Source of the DNA: DAOPZC01 sp035353175
GTDB lineage: Bacteria > Verrucomicrobiota > Kiritimatiellia > RFP12 > UBA1067
Assembly: GCA_035353175.1 (NCBI GenBank)
Contig: DAOPZC010000076.1
Span: 1-19,083 of the forward strand
Direction of reading: 5' to 3'
DNA: 19,083 nt
Shown here: piece by piece, positions 7,092-13,849 of the stretch
Layout of the letters: each line of letters starts with the position of its first letter
Position numbering within the stretch: the first letter of the stretch is position 1
Notes under the pieces: model-generated
Database searches by the model: none
Told to the model about the DNA's origin: nothing
What the model saw: the letters and a program-made list of their open reading frames with translations, nothing else
Translations under genes and position numbers: made by a program

Positions 7092-7556
7092 TCACTCCAA
7101 GTAATCGGTGAAAAGAAAGGTCATTTTCTCGTGTTCGTCGGTAAACCGGCAGAGATACGAACCTGTCTTGATGGGGTGGAAAACCTTGCGCCAGCCCCAC
7201 CGCGAACAGATGCAGATGTCCGTCCGCACCGTCATGGTGGTCAAGCCTTCCGCGGGCGTGTCCTTCAGAACCACGGTCGAGCGCCGGAACCGTCCGCCCG
7301 GCGAGGAAGGGTTGCCGAAATCGTCGACCAGCAGGCCCTTTTCCGCCAGCAGGCCGAGGTCCAGGTAAGGCGAGGCCCGCGCGCGCTCGATGCGCCCTTG
7401 GCAGATCGTGGTCGCCACGTAATGGTCGCGCGCCATCTGGAACCGCGCGATCATCTGGTCCACCAGCGGCAGCGCGGCCATCATGATGATGAGCAGCAGC
7501 GCCATCGACACCATCAGCTCCGCGACCGTCATGCCCTGTTGGCGGGTCTTGTTCAT
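7092..7556 (-). CDS. PilV/GspI-like minor pseudopilin
   Basis: This 154-residue protein starts with MNKTRQQG and then MTVAELMVSMALLLIIMM. Processing after G8 would leave glutamate at +5 (E13), followed by a hydrophobic helix to about residue 30. The small ectodomain ends with aromatic-rich sequence and two close cysteines (ICICSRWGW). Position and size suggest a PilV or GspI-type member of the minor-pilin set that primes or caps the filament. The start codon overlaps the stop of the PAS protein gene (ATGA), and the large pilin starts 2 nt after its stop, so the three genes are very likely translated together. The first mature residue is Met instead of the usual Phe, which prepilin peptidases can accept. 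The exact subfamily is uncertain. Confidence 0.75.
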   Translation of the reverse strand: MNKTRQQGMTVAELMVSMALLLIIMMAALPLVDQMIARFQMARDHYVATTICQGRIERARASPYLDLGLLAEKGLLVDDFGNPSSPGGRFRRSTVVLKDTPAEGLTTMTVRTDICICSRWGWRKVFHPIKTGSYLCRFTDEHEKMTFLFTDYLE

Positions 7557-8686
7557 CGCACACGCTCCTCGTCTGCTGCCCCGGGCGGCGGCGACACGGC
7601 CGGCGCGGCTTCCCCGGCCTTCTCCTCGCCCCTGCCGCCCTGCAGCCGTTTGGCGTTCATCTGCTGCAGCAGGTCGCGCAGCTGGATGACCGCCCCGTAA
7701 CACAAATCGACCATCTCGCGCCGCAGCGCCTCGTCCTTGTCCCCCTCCAGCTTGAGGATCTCGATGCCGGTCAGCAGCACGGTGGCCGGCTGCCCCAGCG
7801 AATGGCAGGCCTGGGAAAGGCTCTCCGCCATCACCCGGTTGCGCTCGGCCTGCTGCTCGGCGATCTCCGCCCGCCGCCGCTCGGCCGTATCGCGGACCGA
7901 GAGCACCATGCCGCACAGCTCGCTCTCCTCATTGATGTCGGGAACCGCGGAAATCATCAGCCAGCCGGTCTTCTCGCGGGCCATCGTCCGTTGCTCGCCC
8001 GTCCAGCCTTCGCCCGCCCGGATGTTCGCCAGCAGCGGATCAATCACGGCCTTGCGGTCAAACCAGGCGTCCAGATGCTGGCCCACGACCGCGGCCTCAT
8101 CCCCTTCGGCGAGCAGTTCGGTCATCATGCGGTTGGCATAGGTGATGACGCCCCGCATGTCGGCGATGCCGATGCCGGCGTCGGTGTTGTCCATGGCGTG
8201 ATACGCCGAAAGCAGCTTCTGTTCCGCCCGCCAGCGGGACTGGATGTCCCGGACCAGATAACAGACCGGATCCGGCGAATGGGTGCCGTTGCCCATCGCC
8301 ACGATCTCGACCGCGGTGAAGGCGTCGTCCTTGTGCACCGCAAACGCCTGAATGCGCATGTAGCGGCCCTCGGCGATCACCGTCCTGATCTCGGCGAGCA
8401 GCGCGTCGGTCACGCCGGCCACCAGCGCATGGAGAGGCAGCCCCGTCAGGCCGACCTCCTCGTATCCGAAGAACCGCGTCGCACGCGCATTGGCCGCCAG
8501 CACTTTCCCCGCGCCGTCCGCCAGCAGAATCGCGTCATAGGCGTGCTCGAACAGAAAACGGTAATCCAGCTTGTCGAAATAATCCACGGGGGCCGTGCCG
8601 CGCTGCGCGTCCGTCCCCGGCAACCGACCGTATCCCAGGGAACGGATATCGATCTTGATCGTCTGGGATTTTTCATTGGTCTTCAT
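7553..8686 (-). CDS. PAS-PAS-HisKA-like sensor protein without ATPase domain
   Basis: The protein has 377 residues from the ATG at 8686. PAS domain 1 spans about 42-150 (FLFEHAYDAILLADGAGKVL) and PAS domain 2 about 160-270 (MDNTDAGIGIADMRGVITYAN). A coiled segment and a HisKA-like helical pair follow (about 283-345) with SQACHSLGQPATVLL, which keeps a candidate phosphoacceptor H295. The protein ends soon after in a Gly/Pro/Ala tail, so there is no HATPase domain. It has no membrane segment and is probably cytoplasmic. It may receive phosphate from another kinase, or act as a PAS-controlled adaptor. It is first in the minor-pilin operon and its stop overlaps the next start (ATGA). The frame is open upstream to 8968 but lies in the GC-rich control region; the ATG at 8686 gives a clean N-terminus. 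Ribosome binding site is weak. Confidence 0.8.
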   Translation of the reverse strand: MKTNEKSQTIKIDIRSLGYGRLPGTDAQRGTAPVDYFDKLDYRFLFEHAYDAILLADGAGKVLAANARATRFFGYEEVGLTGLPLHALVAGVTDALLAEIRTVIAEGRYMRIQAFAVHKDDAFTAVEIVAMGNGTHSPDPVCYLVRDIQSRWRAEQKLLSAYHAMDNTDAGIGIADMRGVITYANRMMTELLAEGDEAAVVGQHLDAWFDRKAVIDPLLANIRAGEGWTGEQRTMAREKTGWLMISAVPDINEESELCGMVLSVRDTAERRRAEIAEQQAERNRVMAESLSQACHSLGQPATVLLTGIEILKLEGDKDEALRREMVDLCYGAVIQLRDLLQQMNAKRLQGGRGEEKAGEAAPAVSPPPGAADEERVR

Positions 8687-8700
8687 AGGCTTTATTATCA

Positions 8701-8716
8701 AGCACAAATCATGCCG
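8701..8716 (-). promoter_or_regulatory. Sigma-54-like motif upstream of the PAS/minor-pilin operon
   Basis: On the minus strand CGGCATGATTTGTGCT has GG and GC separated by exactly 10 bp and keeps GGCA and TGCT of the RpoN consensus. It shares GGCATnATTTnTGCT with a motif in front of the divergent pilM gene. Transcription would start near 8690, only about 4 nt before the ATG, which would make the mRNA nearly leaderless. This is unusual and lowers confidence. Confidence 0.45.
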
Positions 8717-8727
8717 CCGCCGGCATG
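8710..8727. other. Stem-loop in the divergent control region
   Basis: CATGCCG and CGGCATG form a perfect 7-bp stem around a CCGC loop. It overlaps the -24 part of the proposed minus-strand promoter, so it could also be a palindromic protein-binding site. Confidence 0.45.
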
Positions 8728-8745
8728 CCGCGCCAAGGGGTAACC

Positions 8746-8768
8746 GGCCCCGAAAAGGGCCTTTTTTT
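8746..8768 (+). terminator. Isolated rho-independent terminator in the divergent region
   Basis: GGCCC pairs with GGGCC around a CGAAAA loop, followed by seven T (8762-8768). It reads on the plus strand but lies upstream of pilM, with no plus-strand gene ending before it. It could stop antisense transcription coming from under the minor-pilin operon, or attenuate a long plus-strand leader. Confidence 0.6.
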
Positions 8769-8785
8769 CTCTGTTCTGCAAACCT

Positions 8786-8813
8786 TTTTTGCAAAAACGA
8801 GAAAACGGCGCGG
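8786..8813 (+). repeat. Short two-block repeat, copy 2
   Basis: TTTTTGCAAAAA (8786-8797) is followed by GAGAAAACGGCGCGG (8799-8813). This matches the blocks at 1560-1571 and 1586-1600 in the same orientation, with the spacer reduced to one base. Confidence 0.4.
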
Positions 8814-8856
8814 AGAAACGCGGCCGCCCTCCGCGGCATCCGGAGCCGCGCGTCCG

Positions 8857-8883
8857 CGGCCGGGCCAACGGGCACCCCGGCCG
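8857..8883. other. GC-rich stem-loop upstream of pilM
   Basis: CGGCCGGG and CCCGGCCG form a perfect 8-bp stem with an 11-nt loop. The surrounding 8814-8940 is extremely GC-rich and full of further short inverted repeats. No gene is supported in this 282-bp gap between divergent starts. Confidence 0.45.
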
Positions 8884-8940
8884 CACAGGCCGGGCGCGGC
8901 CCTCTGCCCGCCGCCGCGCGCCGTCCGCCCGGCAGACCGA

Positions 8941-8956
8941 TGGCATCATTTATGCT
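8941..8956 (+). promoter_or_regulatory. Sigma-54-like motif upstream of pilM
   Basis: TGGCATCATTTATGCT has GG (8942-8943) and GC (8954-8955) separated by 10 bp and matches TGGCA and TGC of the RpoN consensus. The start site would be near 8967, two bases before the ATG at 8969, in keeping with the absence of a Shine-Dalgarno sequence there. TATGCT at 8951-8956 could instead be a weak sigma-70 -10 element, but no -35 fits. Confidence 0.48.
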
Positions 8957-8968
8957 GTTTGTGTGCAT

Positions 8969-9985
8969 ATGAAATCAGTTTCACTGCCGACCAAACTCGC
9001 GCCGCCGCACAAGCCCCACACGGACATCGTGGGGCTGGAGCTGGGATGCGGGCTGGCGGACGGGGTTCCGGCCGTGCGTCTGCGCAAACGGGATGGCGTC
9101 ATCGAACTGCTGGCCGCCGGTTTCCTGCACCTGCCCGGCACGCTTCCCGACAGCCCTGATTTTGCCCCGACGCCGGGGACGACGGTTTGGACCCTGCCCC
9201 GCCCGTTCCAGGCGCCGCACGCCGCCATCGCGGTGACGTCCAAGCTCGCCTTCTTCCGGCAGTCGGCCGGGGCCGCCGAGGAAGGCCAAGAGAAAAAGCA
9301 GGTCGCGTATCGGCAGGCGGCCCGCGTGGTTGTTCCTGACCAGCCGCCGTTCACGGCGGGGCTGCCGGAATTCCAGGCCGCGTGGGCCGCACGCCTGTTG
9401 CCGGAAGGCCGGCCTCCGACGGCCTGTTCGCTCCAGGTTTCCGTCGCCGCGGCCATGAGCGGGTTCCTCCCGCACCCCGCCTTCGTGGAGGCCGGCGGCA
9501 ACGCCGTCACGCTGTTTGTTTTCGCCAATCACACCGCCCTGGCCGCCTTTCAGGATTTCCGCCTTGTGCTGTACCGCGAGCACCCCATCGGCGCGGACCA
9601 CCTGCGCAATGCCATCAGCTCCCAGATGCACATGGAGATCGGTCTCGCAGACGCCGTCTTGGAGGACACGCTCATCGATCCGACGCCCATCATCGAGCCG
9701 GTCCTGCGGCCCCTTTTCCGCCAAGTCGAAATCTCGGCCGATTACCTGCTGCGGCGCAGGAACTGTCCGGTGAAGCATTTCTTTGTCTGCGGCCTGACGG
9801 CGGGCAGCCGCTACTGGTCCGCGATCTTCGCCCACATGATGAGTCAGCCGTTGACGCCCTGCCTGCCGCTGGACGGCATCCGGGTGACGGCACCGGCCTC
9901 CTGCCTACCGAAAGACCTGAACGCCGCGGCACCGCTCCTGATGACCGCGATCGGTGCCGCGCGCGCGGTGCTGGAGGACTTATGA
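8969..9985 (+). CDS. pilM: PilM-like actin-fold protein of the T4P alignment complex
   Basis: The protein has 338 residues, close to the usual PilM size of about 350. The N-terminus VGLELGCGLADGVPAVRL (21-38) resembles the PilM VGIDIG...K..RL opening. The segment FRLVLYREHPIGADHLRNAI (197-216) followed by a helix and VEISADYLLRRR (253-264) matches the PilM region after the second phosphate loop. PilM sits on the cytoplasmic face of the inner membrane and binds the N-terminus of PilN. Nucleotide-site residues look degenerate: E24 where DIG is usual, VEAGGN (173-178) for the second aspartate loop, and CG for the glycine pair at 274-275. Its stop overlaps the pilN start (ATGA). The identification rests mainly on gene order with pilN-O-P-Q plus these motifs. 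The ATG at 8969 lacks a ribosome binding site; a longer frame from 8789 is unlikely. Confidence 0.75.
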   Translation: MKSVSLPTKLAPPHKPHTDIVGLELGCGLADGVPAVRLRKRDGVIELLAAGFLHLPGTLPDSPDFAPTPGTTVWTLPRPFQAPHAAIAVTSKLAFFRQSAGAAEEGQEKKQVAYRQAARVVVPDQPPFTAGLPEFQAAWAARLLPEGRPPTACSLQVSVAAAMSGFLPHPAFVEAGGNAVTLFVFANHTALAAFQDFRLVLYREHPIGADHLRNAISSQMHMEIGLADAVLEDTLIDPTPIIEPVLRPLFRQVEISADYLLRRRNCPVKHFFVCGLTAGSRYWSAIFAHMMSQPLTPCLPLDGIRVTAPASCLPKDLNAAAPLLMTAIGAARAVLEDL

Positions 9986-10641
9986 GCGCATCCCTGCACC
10001 TTGACCTTTTGACCGACGAGGAACGCGTGAGCCCCAACCCGATCCGGTTGCGGGTGATGTTGCCGCTGTGCGGCGGCCTGGCCGTCCTCGGCACGGCGGT
10101 CTGGTGGATCCTGATCGCCTTCCGCGTGCACGCCGCGACCCTCCAGAAGTCCGCGCTGGAAGCGGACCTCCAACAGTTGAAGCCGTCCCACGCCGAGGTG
10201 CTGCGCCTGCGCGCGCAGGAACAGGAAAACGCCGCCACGCTGCGGCAGCTCACGTTCTACCGCAATTCCCGGCTCCGCTTCGGCGAGACGTTCGCGCGCC
10301 TGGCCGAGCACGTTCCCGCCAGCCTGCAACTCACCGAACTGCGCGTCCCGCCGCCGCCGCCGCTCCCGCCGCCGCTCGATCCGCTGAAGCCGCCGCTGGG
10401 GCCGACCAACCTCTTCGAAACCGTGACCTTGCGGCTGTTGGGGCGCGCCGGCGGCGACAGCCCCAGCATCGACGTCAACGCGCTGCTCAAGTCGATCGGC
10501 ACGCCGCCTTTCACCAACCTCATCCGTTCCGCCGAAATCCCGAAGGGGGCCTTCCGTCAAGACACGGCCCGCGCGACCGCAAGCCGCGACACGCTGCTGT
10601 TCGAAATCACCTGCGATTGCTTCCCGAGGAGGTTCGAATGA
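9982..10641 (+). CDS. pilN: PilN-like inner-membrane alignment protein
   Basis: This 219-residue bitopic protein has a short cytoplasmic N-terminus (LHLDLLTDEER, near the usual PilN LLP.R region that PilM binds), one membrane helix (about 25-47), a periplasmic coiled coil (about 50-95), and a C-terminal alpha/beta domain (about 145-215). PilN pairs with PilO to bridge PilM and the PilP-secretin complex. Residues 123-141 form a proline-rich linker (RVPPPPPLPPPLDPLKPP) that is unusual for PilN. GGAGGA lies 4-9 nt before the ATG, which overlaps the pilM stop. Sequence similarity in this family is low, so membrane topology and operon order carry the call. Confidence 0.75.
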   Translation: MSASLHLDLLTDEERVSPNPIRLRVMLPLCGGLAVLGTAVWWILIAFRVHAATLQKSALEADLQQLKPSHAEVLRLRAQEQENAATLRQLTFYRNSRLRFGETFARLAEHVPASLQLTELRVPPPPPLPPPLDPLKPPLGPTNLFETVTLRLLGRAGGDSPSIDVNALLKSIGTPPFTNLIRSAEIPKGAFRQDTARATASRDTLLFEITCDCFPRRFE

Positions 10642-11276
10642 ACACCGAGGTGCCTTTTCTGAAAAATCTGAACCCCCACTGGCGGCACGCCATCCTCATC
10701 ACCGGCGGGTGCCTGCTGATCGTGCTCGCGCTGATCTTCCTGGCCATCTTGCCCGCGCGCAAACGGCTGCTGGCTGTGCGGGCCGAGAACGACGGGCTGA
10801 AAACGACCGTCGCCAACATGAAGCAGGACATTGCCGGGACCGAAAAACAGCAGGCCAAGACCGCCGCCGTCGGCGCCGAACGCGATGCCCTGATCGCCGC
10901 CGGCGTGATCGAGCCGCTGCTCGGCTCGTTTGCCATGCGGGGCAAATCCCTGCTCGACCCCATCGCGAAACAGACCGGCTTCACGATCAACGGCGTCAAG
11001 GAAGACCGGTTCATCCCGCTTCAGGTGCCCAAGCCGCCCCCCGAGCAGCTCTACGGACGCCAGCTGGTCGAATTCACCGGCCAGGGGTCCTATACCCAGA
11101 TCGCGGCTTTCGTCTCCTGCGCCGAAGAGGCCCTGCCGCTGGCGACACTCGCCAGCATCACGGTCCTCGGCCAGCCGCAGACCCCCGAAAGCCACAAGGC
11201 GATCATCACCTTCGAGTGGCCCGTCAAAGGCGAGAAACGGACTCTTCCCGCCGTCCCCCCCCCTCCCGCCCCTTAA
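10638..11276 (+). CDS. pilO: PilO-like inner-membrane alignment protein
   Basis: The protein has 212 residues with one membrane helix (about 18-38), a coiled coil (about 42-85) and a C-terminal ferredoxin-like domain (about 138-196, LYGRQLVEFTGQGSYTQIAA, then a strand ending AIITFEWPV), the standard PilO architecture. It would pair with PilN in the periplasm and contact PilP. AGGAGG lies 5 nt before the ATG, which overlaps the pilN stop by 4 nt. The last codons (VPPPPAP) contain a run of nine C (11255-11263), so slippage could alter the C-terminus. A GspM-like protein of a type II system is the alternative, but separate M and N genes favour T4P. Confidence 0.78.
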   Translation: MNTEVPFLKNLNPHWRHAILITGGCLLIVLALIFLAILPARKRLLAVRAENDGLKTTVANMKQDIAGTEKQQAKTAAVGAERDALIAAGVIEPLLGSFAMRGKSLLDPIAKQTGFTINGVKEDRFIPLQVPKPPPEQLYGRQLVEFTGQGSYTQIAAFVSCAEEALPLATLASITVLGQPQTPESHKAIITFEWPVKGEKRTLPAVPPPPAP

Positions 11277-11303
11277 CCGCTATGCAGCCGGAGCGTCATC
11301 CAC

Positions 11304-11813
11304 ATGAACGCACACACGCCCAAAAACCCAGGTAGGGACGCCTTCGCACGGCGTCCGCGCGGCTTGCTCCCCGCCGTCCTTTTCGGCCTGTTCGCCGTAC
11401 TCCCGGCCGCAGCCGCCCGCGACCCGTTCTGGCCCATCGGCTACGAGCCGCCCAAGCCCGAGCCCAAGGAGTCCGAAGCGGCGCTCACCCAAAAGGCGGT
11501 GCCCCGCCCGCAACAGCCGGCCAAGGCCCAGCCGCCGCCCGTCAAAGCGATCACGGAAGCCGATTGGGCCGTGGCCCGCAAGGCGCTCACCGTCAGCGGC
11601 TTCACCCAGTCCCGGCGCCCCGACACCGGCGAGACGCGCGCACAGGTGATGATCAACCGCCGGACGTACAACCCCGGCGACACCCTCTGCTTCACCAATC
11701 TCGACATCCAGTTCGTCTGGCGCATCGAGTCGCTCGCGCACCTCAAGCTGGAGCTGAAGCCGGTCAAAGCCGCGCGCGTCACCGACACCAACCTTCCGTC
11801 TCTCAAACAATAA
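11304..11813 (+). CDS. pilP: PilP-like periplasmic pilotin-type protein
   Basis: The protein has 169 residues. A basic n-region and a hydrophobic core (GLLPAVLFGLFAVLP) end in AAARDPFWPIG; RDPF just after the leader is a hallmark of PilP and GspC-like proteins. There is no lipobox cysteine, unlike many PilP lipoproteins. A proline- and lysine-rich linker (about 48-82) precedes a small beta domain (about 92-160: ALTVSGFTQSRRP, then QVMINRRTYNPGDTL and FVWRIESL) that would bind the N0/N1 domains of the secretin. The gap to pilO is 27 bp and to the secretin 20 bp, so it belongs to the same operon. A GGAG 10 nt before the ATG is a weak ribosome binding site. Confidence 0.75.
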   Translation: MNAHTPKNPGRDAFARRPRGLLPAVLFGLFAVLPAAAARDPFWPIGYEPPKPEPKESEAALTQKAVPRPQQPAKAQPPPVKAITEADWAVARKALTVSGFTQSRRPDTGETRAQVMINRRTYNPGDTLCFTNLDIQFVWRIESLAHLKLELKPVKAARVTDTNLPSLKQ

Positions 11814-11833
11814 ACACGAAACAGGAGCATCAG

Positions 11834-13765
11834 ATGAAACGTCTCGTCCTTGTCTGTCTATCCGTCATGGCAGCCGCCATTCTGGCGGTTCCGTTGCCGT
11901 CGCTGGCCCAAGCGCCCGCAGCCGCAACCGGCACCGCAGCCGCCGCTCCGACGCAGCCCGCACCGAAGCCCGCCGAGCCGACTTTTCGCGTGGTGGACAC
12001 CGCCAACAGCACCGAGCAGGTCGTCTCCATGGTGTTCGACGAAACACCGCTCTCCGATGTGATCAAAGCGTTCCGCGACGCCACGGGCGCCAACATCATC
12101 TCGAGCGGCACCAACCTGCAGACCGCCGTCAGCATCCGGCTCGACAACGTGCCCTGGCGCAAAGGCCTCGCCTCCATCCTTGACCCGCAGGGACTCCAGC
12201 TCCTCGAACAGCCGGCCGGTTCCGGCATCTTCGTGGTCACCGCCAAAACGCTCGAAATCCCCAAGGTCACCCGCACGTTCGAGCTGAACCACGCCAAGGC
12301 CGAAGACGTCGCACTACTCTTCAAAACGACCCTCGGCACCGGCGGCATCGCCTCGGCTTTCAAGGCCGCCAACGTGGTGATCGTCACCGCCACCGAACAG
12401 CAACTCGCCGAGTGCGAGAAGATCATCAGCTCCGTCGACAAGCAGACCCCGCAAGTCTACATCGAAGTGCGCTTCGCGGAGCTTTCCGCCAGCGCCAGCA
12501 AAAAGCTCGGCATGAAATGGGACAGCCTCGGCGGCAACGGCTGGGGCGTCAACTTCGACGGCGCTACGCTGGGGTACTCGAAAACCAGCGGAAAGTCGAA
12601 GACCAGCGGCAGCAGCACCTCCGCCGGCAGCAGCTCCAGCGACGAACAGACAGGGACCTCGTCCTCCCTGACCGATGATTCCTATGTGGACGATGTGCGT
12701 TCGACCAGCGGCTCGATCAAAGACTCGCTGACGCGCACGATCAAATCGGCCGTGAGCGACACGGCCTCCGCCACGCATACCACCTCCAAGACCCATACCC
12801 GCGACACCGCCTTTACCGGCTCCCTCTCCATGGACGCCTTCTCGCTGACCATGAACGCCTTCGAGCAGATCGACGGCGTCTCCATTTTCTCGAACCCGAA
12901 GATCATCGTCGCGAATGAGCAAGAGGCGATGGTGGACATGACCACCAAAGAGCCGAATCTCACGATCACCACCACCCGCACGGGAACGAACATGGACCAG
13001 ATCGACATCTCGTCCCGCCTGGAAGTCATCCCGGGCGAAAAAGGGGACAAAGACGGCGTCGGCAAAGGGCTCTTCGCGGGCGAGGCGTTCTTCAGCTACG
13101 GCATCAGCCTCAAGGTCACGCCGCGCGTCAGCCCCACCGGCACGATCACCTTGCTGGCCGAGCCGGCCATCAGCAACCTGAAAGAGTACTACGAGTTCAG
13201 CGGCGTGTCGGAGAACACCCCCACCCCGCGTTTCCCGATCATCTACATGCAGCGCATACAGACGGTCTTCAACATGCAGAGCGGCTCCACCGCCGTCATC
13301 GGCGGCCTGACCAAGACAACCGAAGAAAGCATCGATTCGGGCATCCCCTACCTGCGCAGCCTGCCGTGGGTCGGTTCCAAGATTTTCGGCTGGAAGAGCC
13401 GCGAGAAAGTGCAGAAGGAGATCATCATCTTCGTCACCGTCGGGATCGCCGATCCGGCCACCCTGCCCGAAAACACCGGCATGCCCAAAAACGCCATCCT
13501 GGGACGCGATCTCCTCAACGGCAAAATGAAAGAGCCGGGCGACCGCACCAAGGAGGAAGTCCTCAGTCTCAAAGACCCGAAACCCGCAAAGAAAACCGTC
13601 CAGCAACCCGTGGAAGAAAGTTCCGCGACGGCGACGCCCCAGCCGGAACCGGCCCCGGTTCCCGCCGCCGCCCCGACTCCCGCCGCCGCCCCGGCGCCCG
13701 CGCCTGCCATCAGCGAGCGCGAAGCCGCTAAGCCGACGGTGATCGAGCCCCTTTTGCAGAACTAG
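11834..13765 (+). CDS. pilQ: PilQ-like outer-membrane secretin
   Basis: The protein has 643 residues. A signal peptide ends at SLAQA (about 26), then an Ala/Pro linker. An STN/N0-like domain spans about 50-140 (TPLSDVIKAFRDATGANI), then an N1-like domain about 145-205 (ELNHAKAEDVALLFKTTLG). The secretin channel begins at PQVYIEVRFAEL and ends with the conserved segment STAVIGGLTK, GIPYLRSLPWVGSKIFGW and EIIIFVTVGI (485-538). It would form the outer-membrane ring through which the pilus passes. A Ser/Thr-rich low-complexity insertion (about 249-325) interrupts the channel domain, and a charged Ala/Pro tail of about 100 residues follows it. AGGAG lies 6 nt before the ATG at 11834. There is no AMIN domain, unlike proteobacterial PilQ. 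Secretin identity is firm; PilQ rather than GspD rests on the operon. Confidence 0.92.
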   Translation: MKRLVLVCLSVMAAAILAVPLPSLAQAPAAATGTAAAAPTQPAPKPAEPTFRVVDTANSTEQVVSMVFDETPLSDVIKAFRDATGANIISSGTNLQTAVSIRLDNVPWRKGLASILDPQGLQLLEQPAGSGIFVVTAKTLEIPKVTRTFELNHAKAEDVALLFKTTLGTGGIASAFKAANVVIVTATEQQLAECEKIISSVDKQTPQVYIEVRFAELSASASKKLGMKWDSLGGNGWGVNFDGATLGYSKTSGKSKTSGSSTSAGSSSSDEQTGTSSSLTDDSYVDDVRSTSGSIKDSLTRTIKSAVSDTASATHTTSKTHTRDTAFTGSLSMDAFSLTMNAFEQIDGVSIFSNPKIIVANEQEAMVDMTTKEPNLTITTTRTGTNMDQIDISSRLEVIPGEKGDKDGVGKGLFAGEAFFSYGISLKVTPRVSPTGTITLLAEPAISNLKEYYEFSGVSENTPTPRFPIIYMQRIQTVFNMQSGSTAVIGGLTKTTEESIDSGIPYLRSLPWVGSKIFGWKSREKVQKEIIIFVTVGIADPATLPENTGMPKNAILGRDLLNGKMKEPGDRTKEEVLSLKDPKPAKKTVQQPVEESSATATPQPEPAPVPAAAPTPAAAPAPAPAISEREAAKPTVIEPLLQN

Positions 13766-13799
13766 TGACGCCTTTTCACCGTTAAGGGATCGGCCTTTG

Positions 13800-13827
13800 T
13801 GCGGGCACGCGTTACAGCGTACCCGCA
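13800..13827. other. Stem-loop in the leader of the giant exoprotein gene
   Basis: TGCGGG and CCCGCA form a 6-bp stem, then one mismatch and a further ACGC/GCGT stem around a GTTACA loop. It sits in the 84-bp gap after the secretin stop. No T-run follows, so it may be a weak terminator, a processing site or a stabilising leader hairpin. No clear promoter was found in the gap. Confidence 0.5.
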
Positions 13828-13849
13828 TGATGGCCGACAAGGAGCAATC

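Noticed and set aside
8687..8968. Coding extensions into the divergent region from both sides
   Set aside because: Both frames remain open only because the region is GC-rich. Their translations are Arg/Pro/Ala-rich without family features, and they would overlap each other's promoters.
9982..13765. Type II secretion system (GspL/M/C/D) instead of a type IV pilus
   Set aside because: GspL fuses the actin-like and PilN-like parts, whereas here they are separate genes in M-N-O-P-Q order, and a pilA-like gene with a sigma-54 promoter lies nearby. A hybrid system cannot be fully excluded.
13831..13848. Sigma-54-like spacing (TGGCC to AGC) before the giant exoprotein gene
   Set aside because: The GC element falls inside the ribosome binding site AAGGAG and the rest matches the consensus poorly, so it is probably chance.
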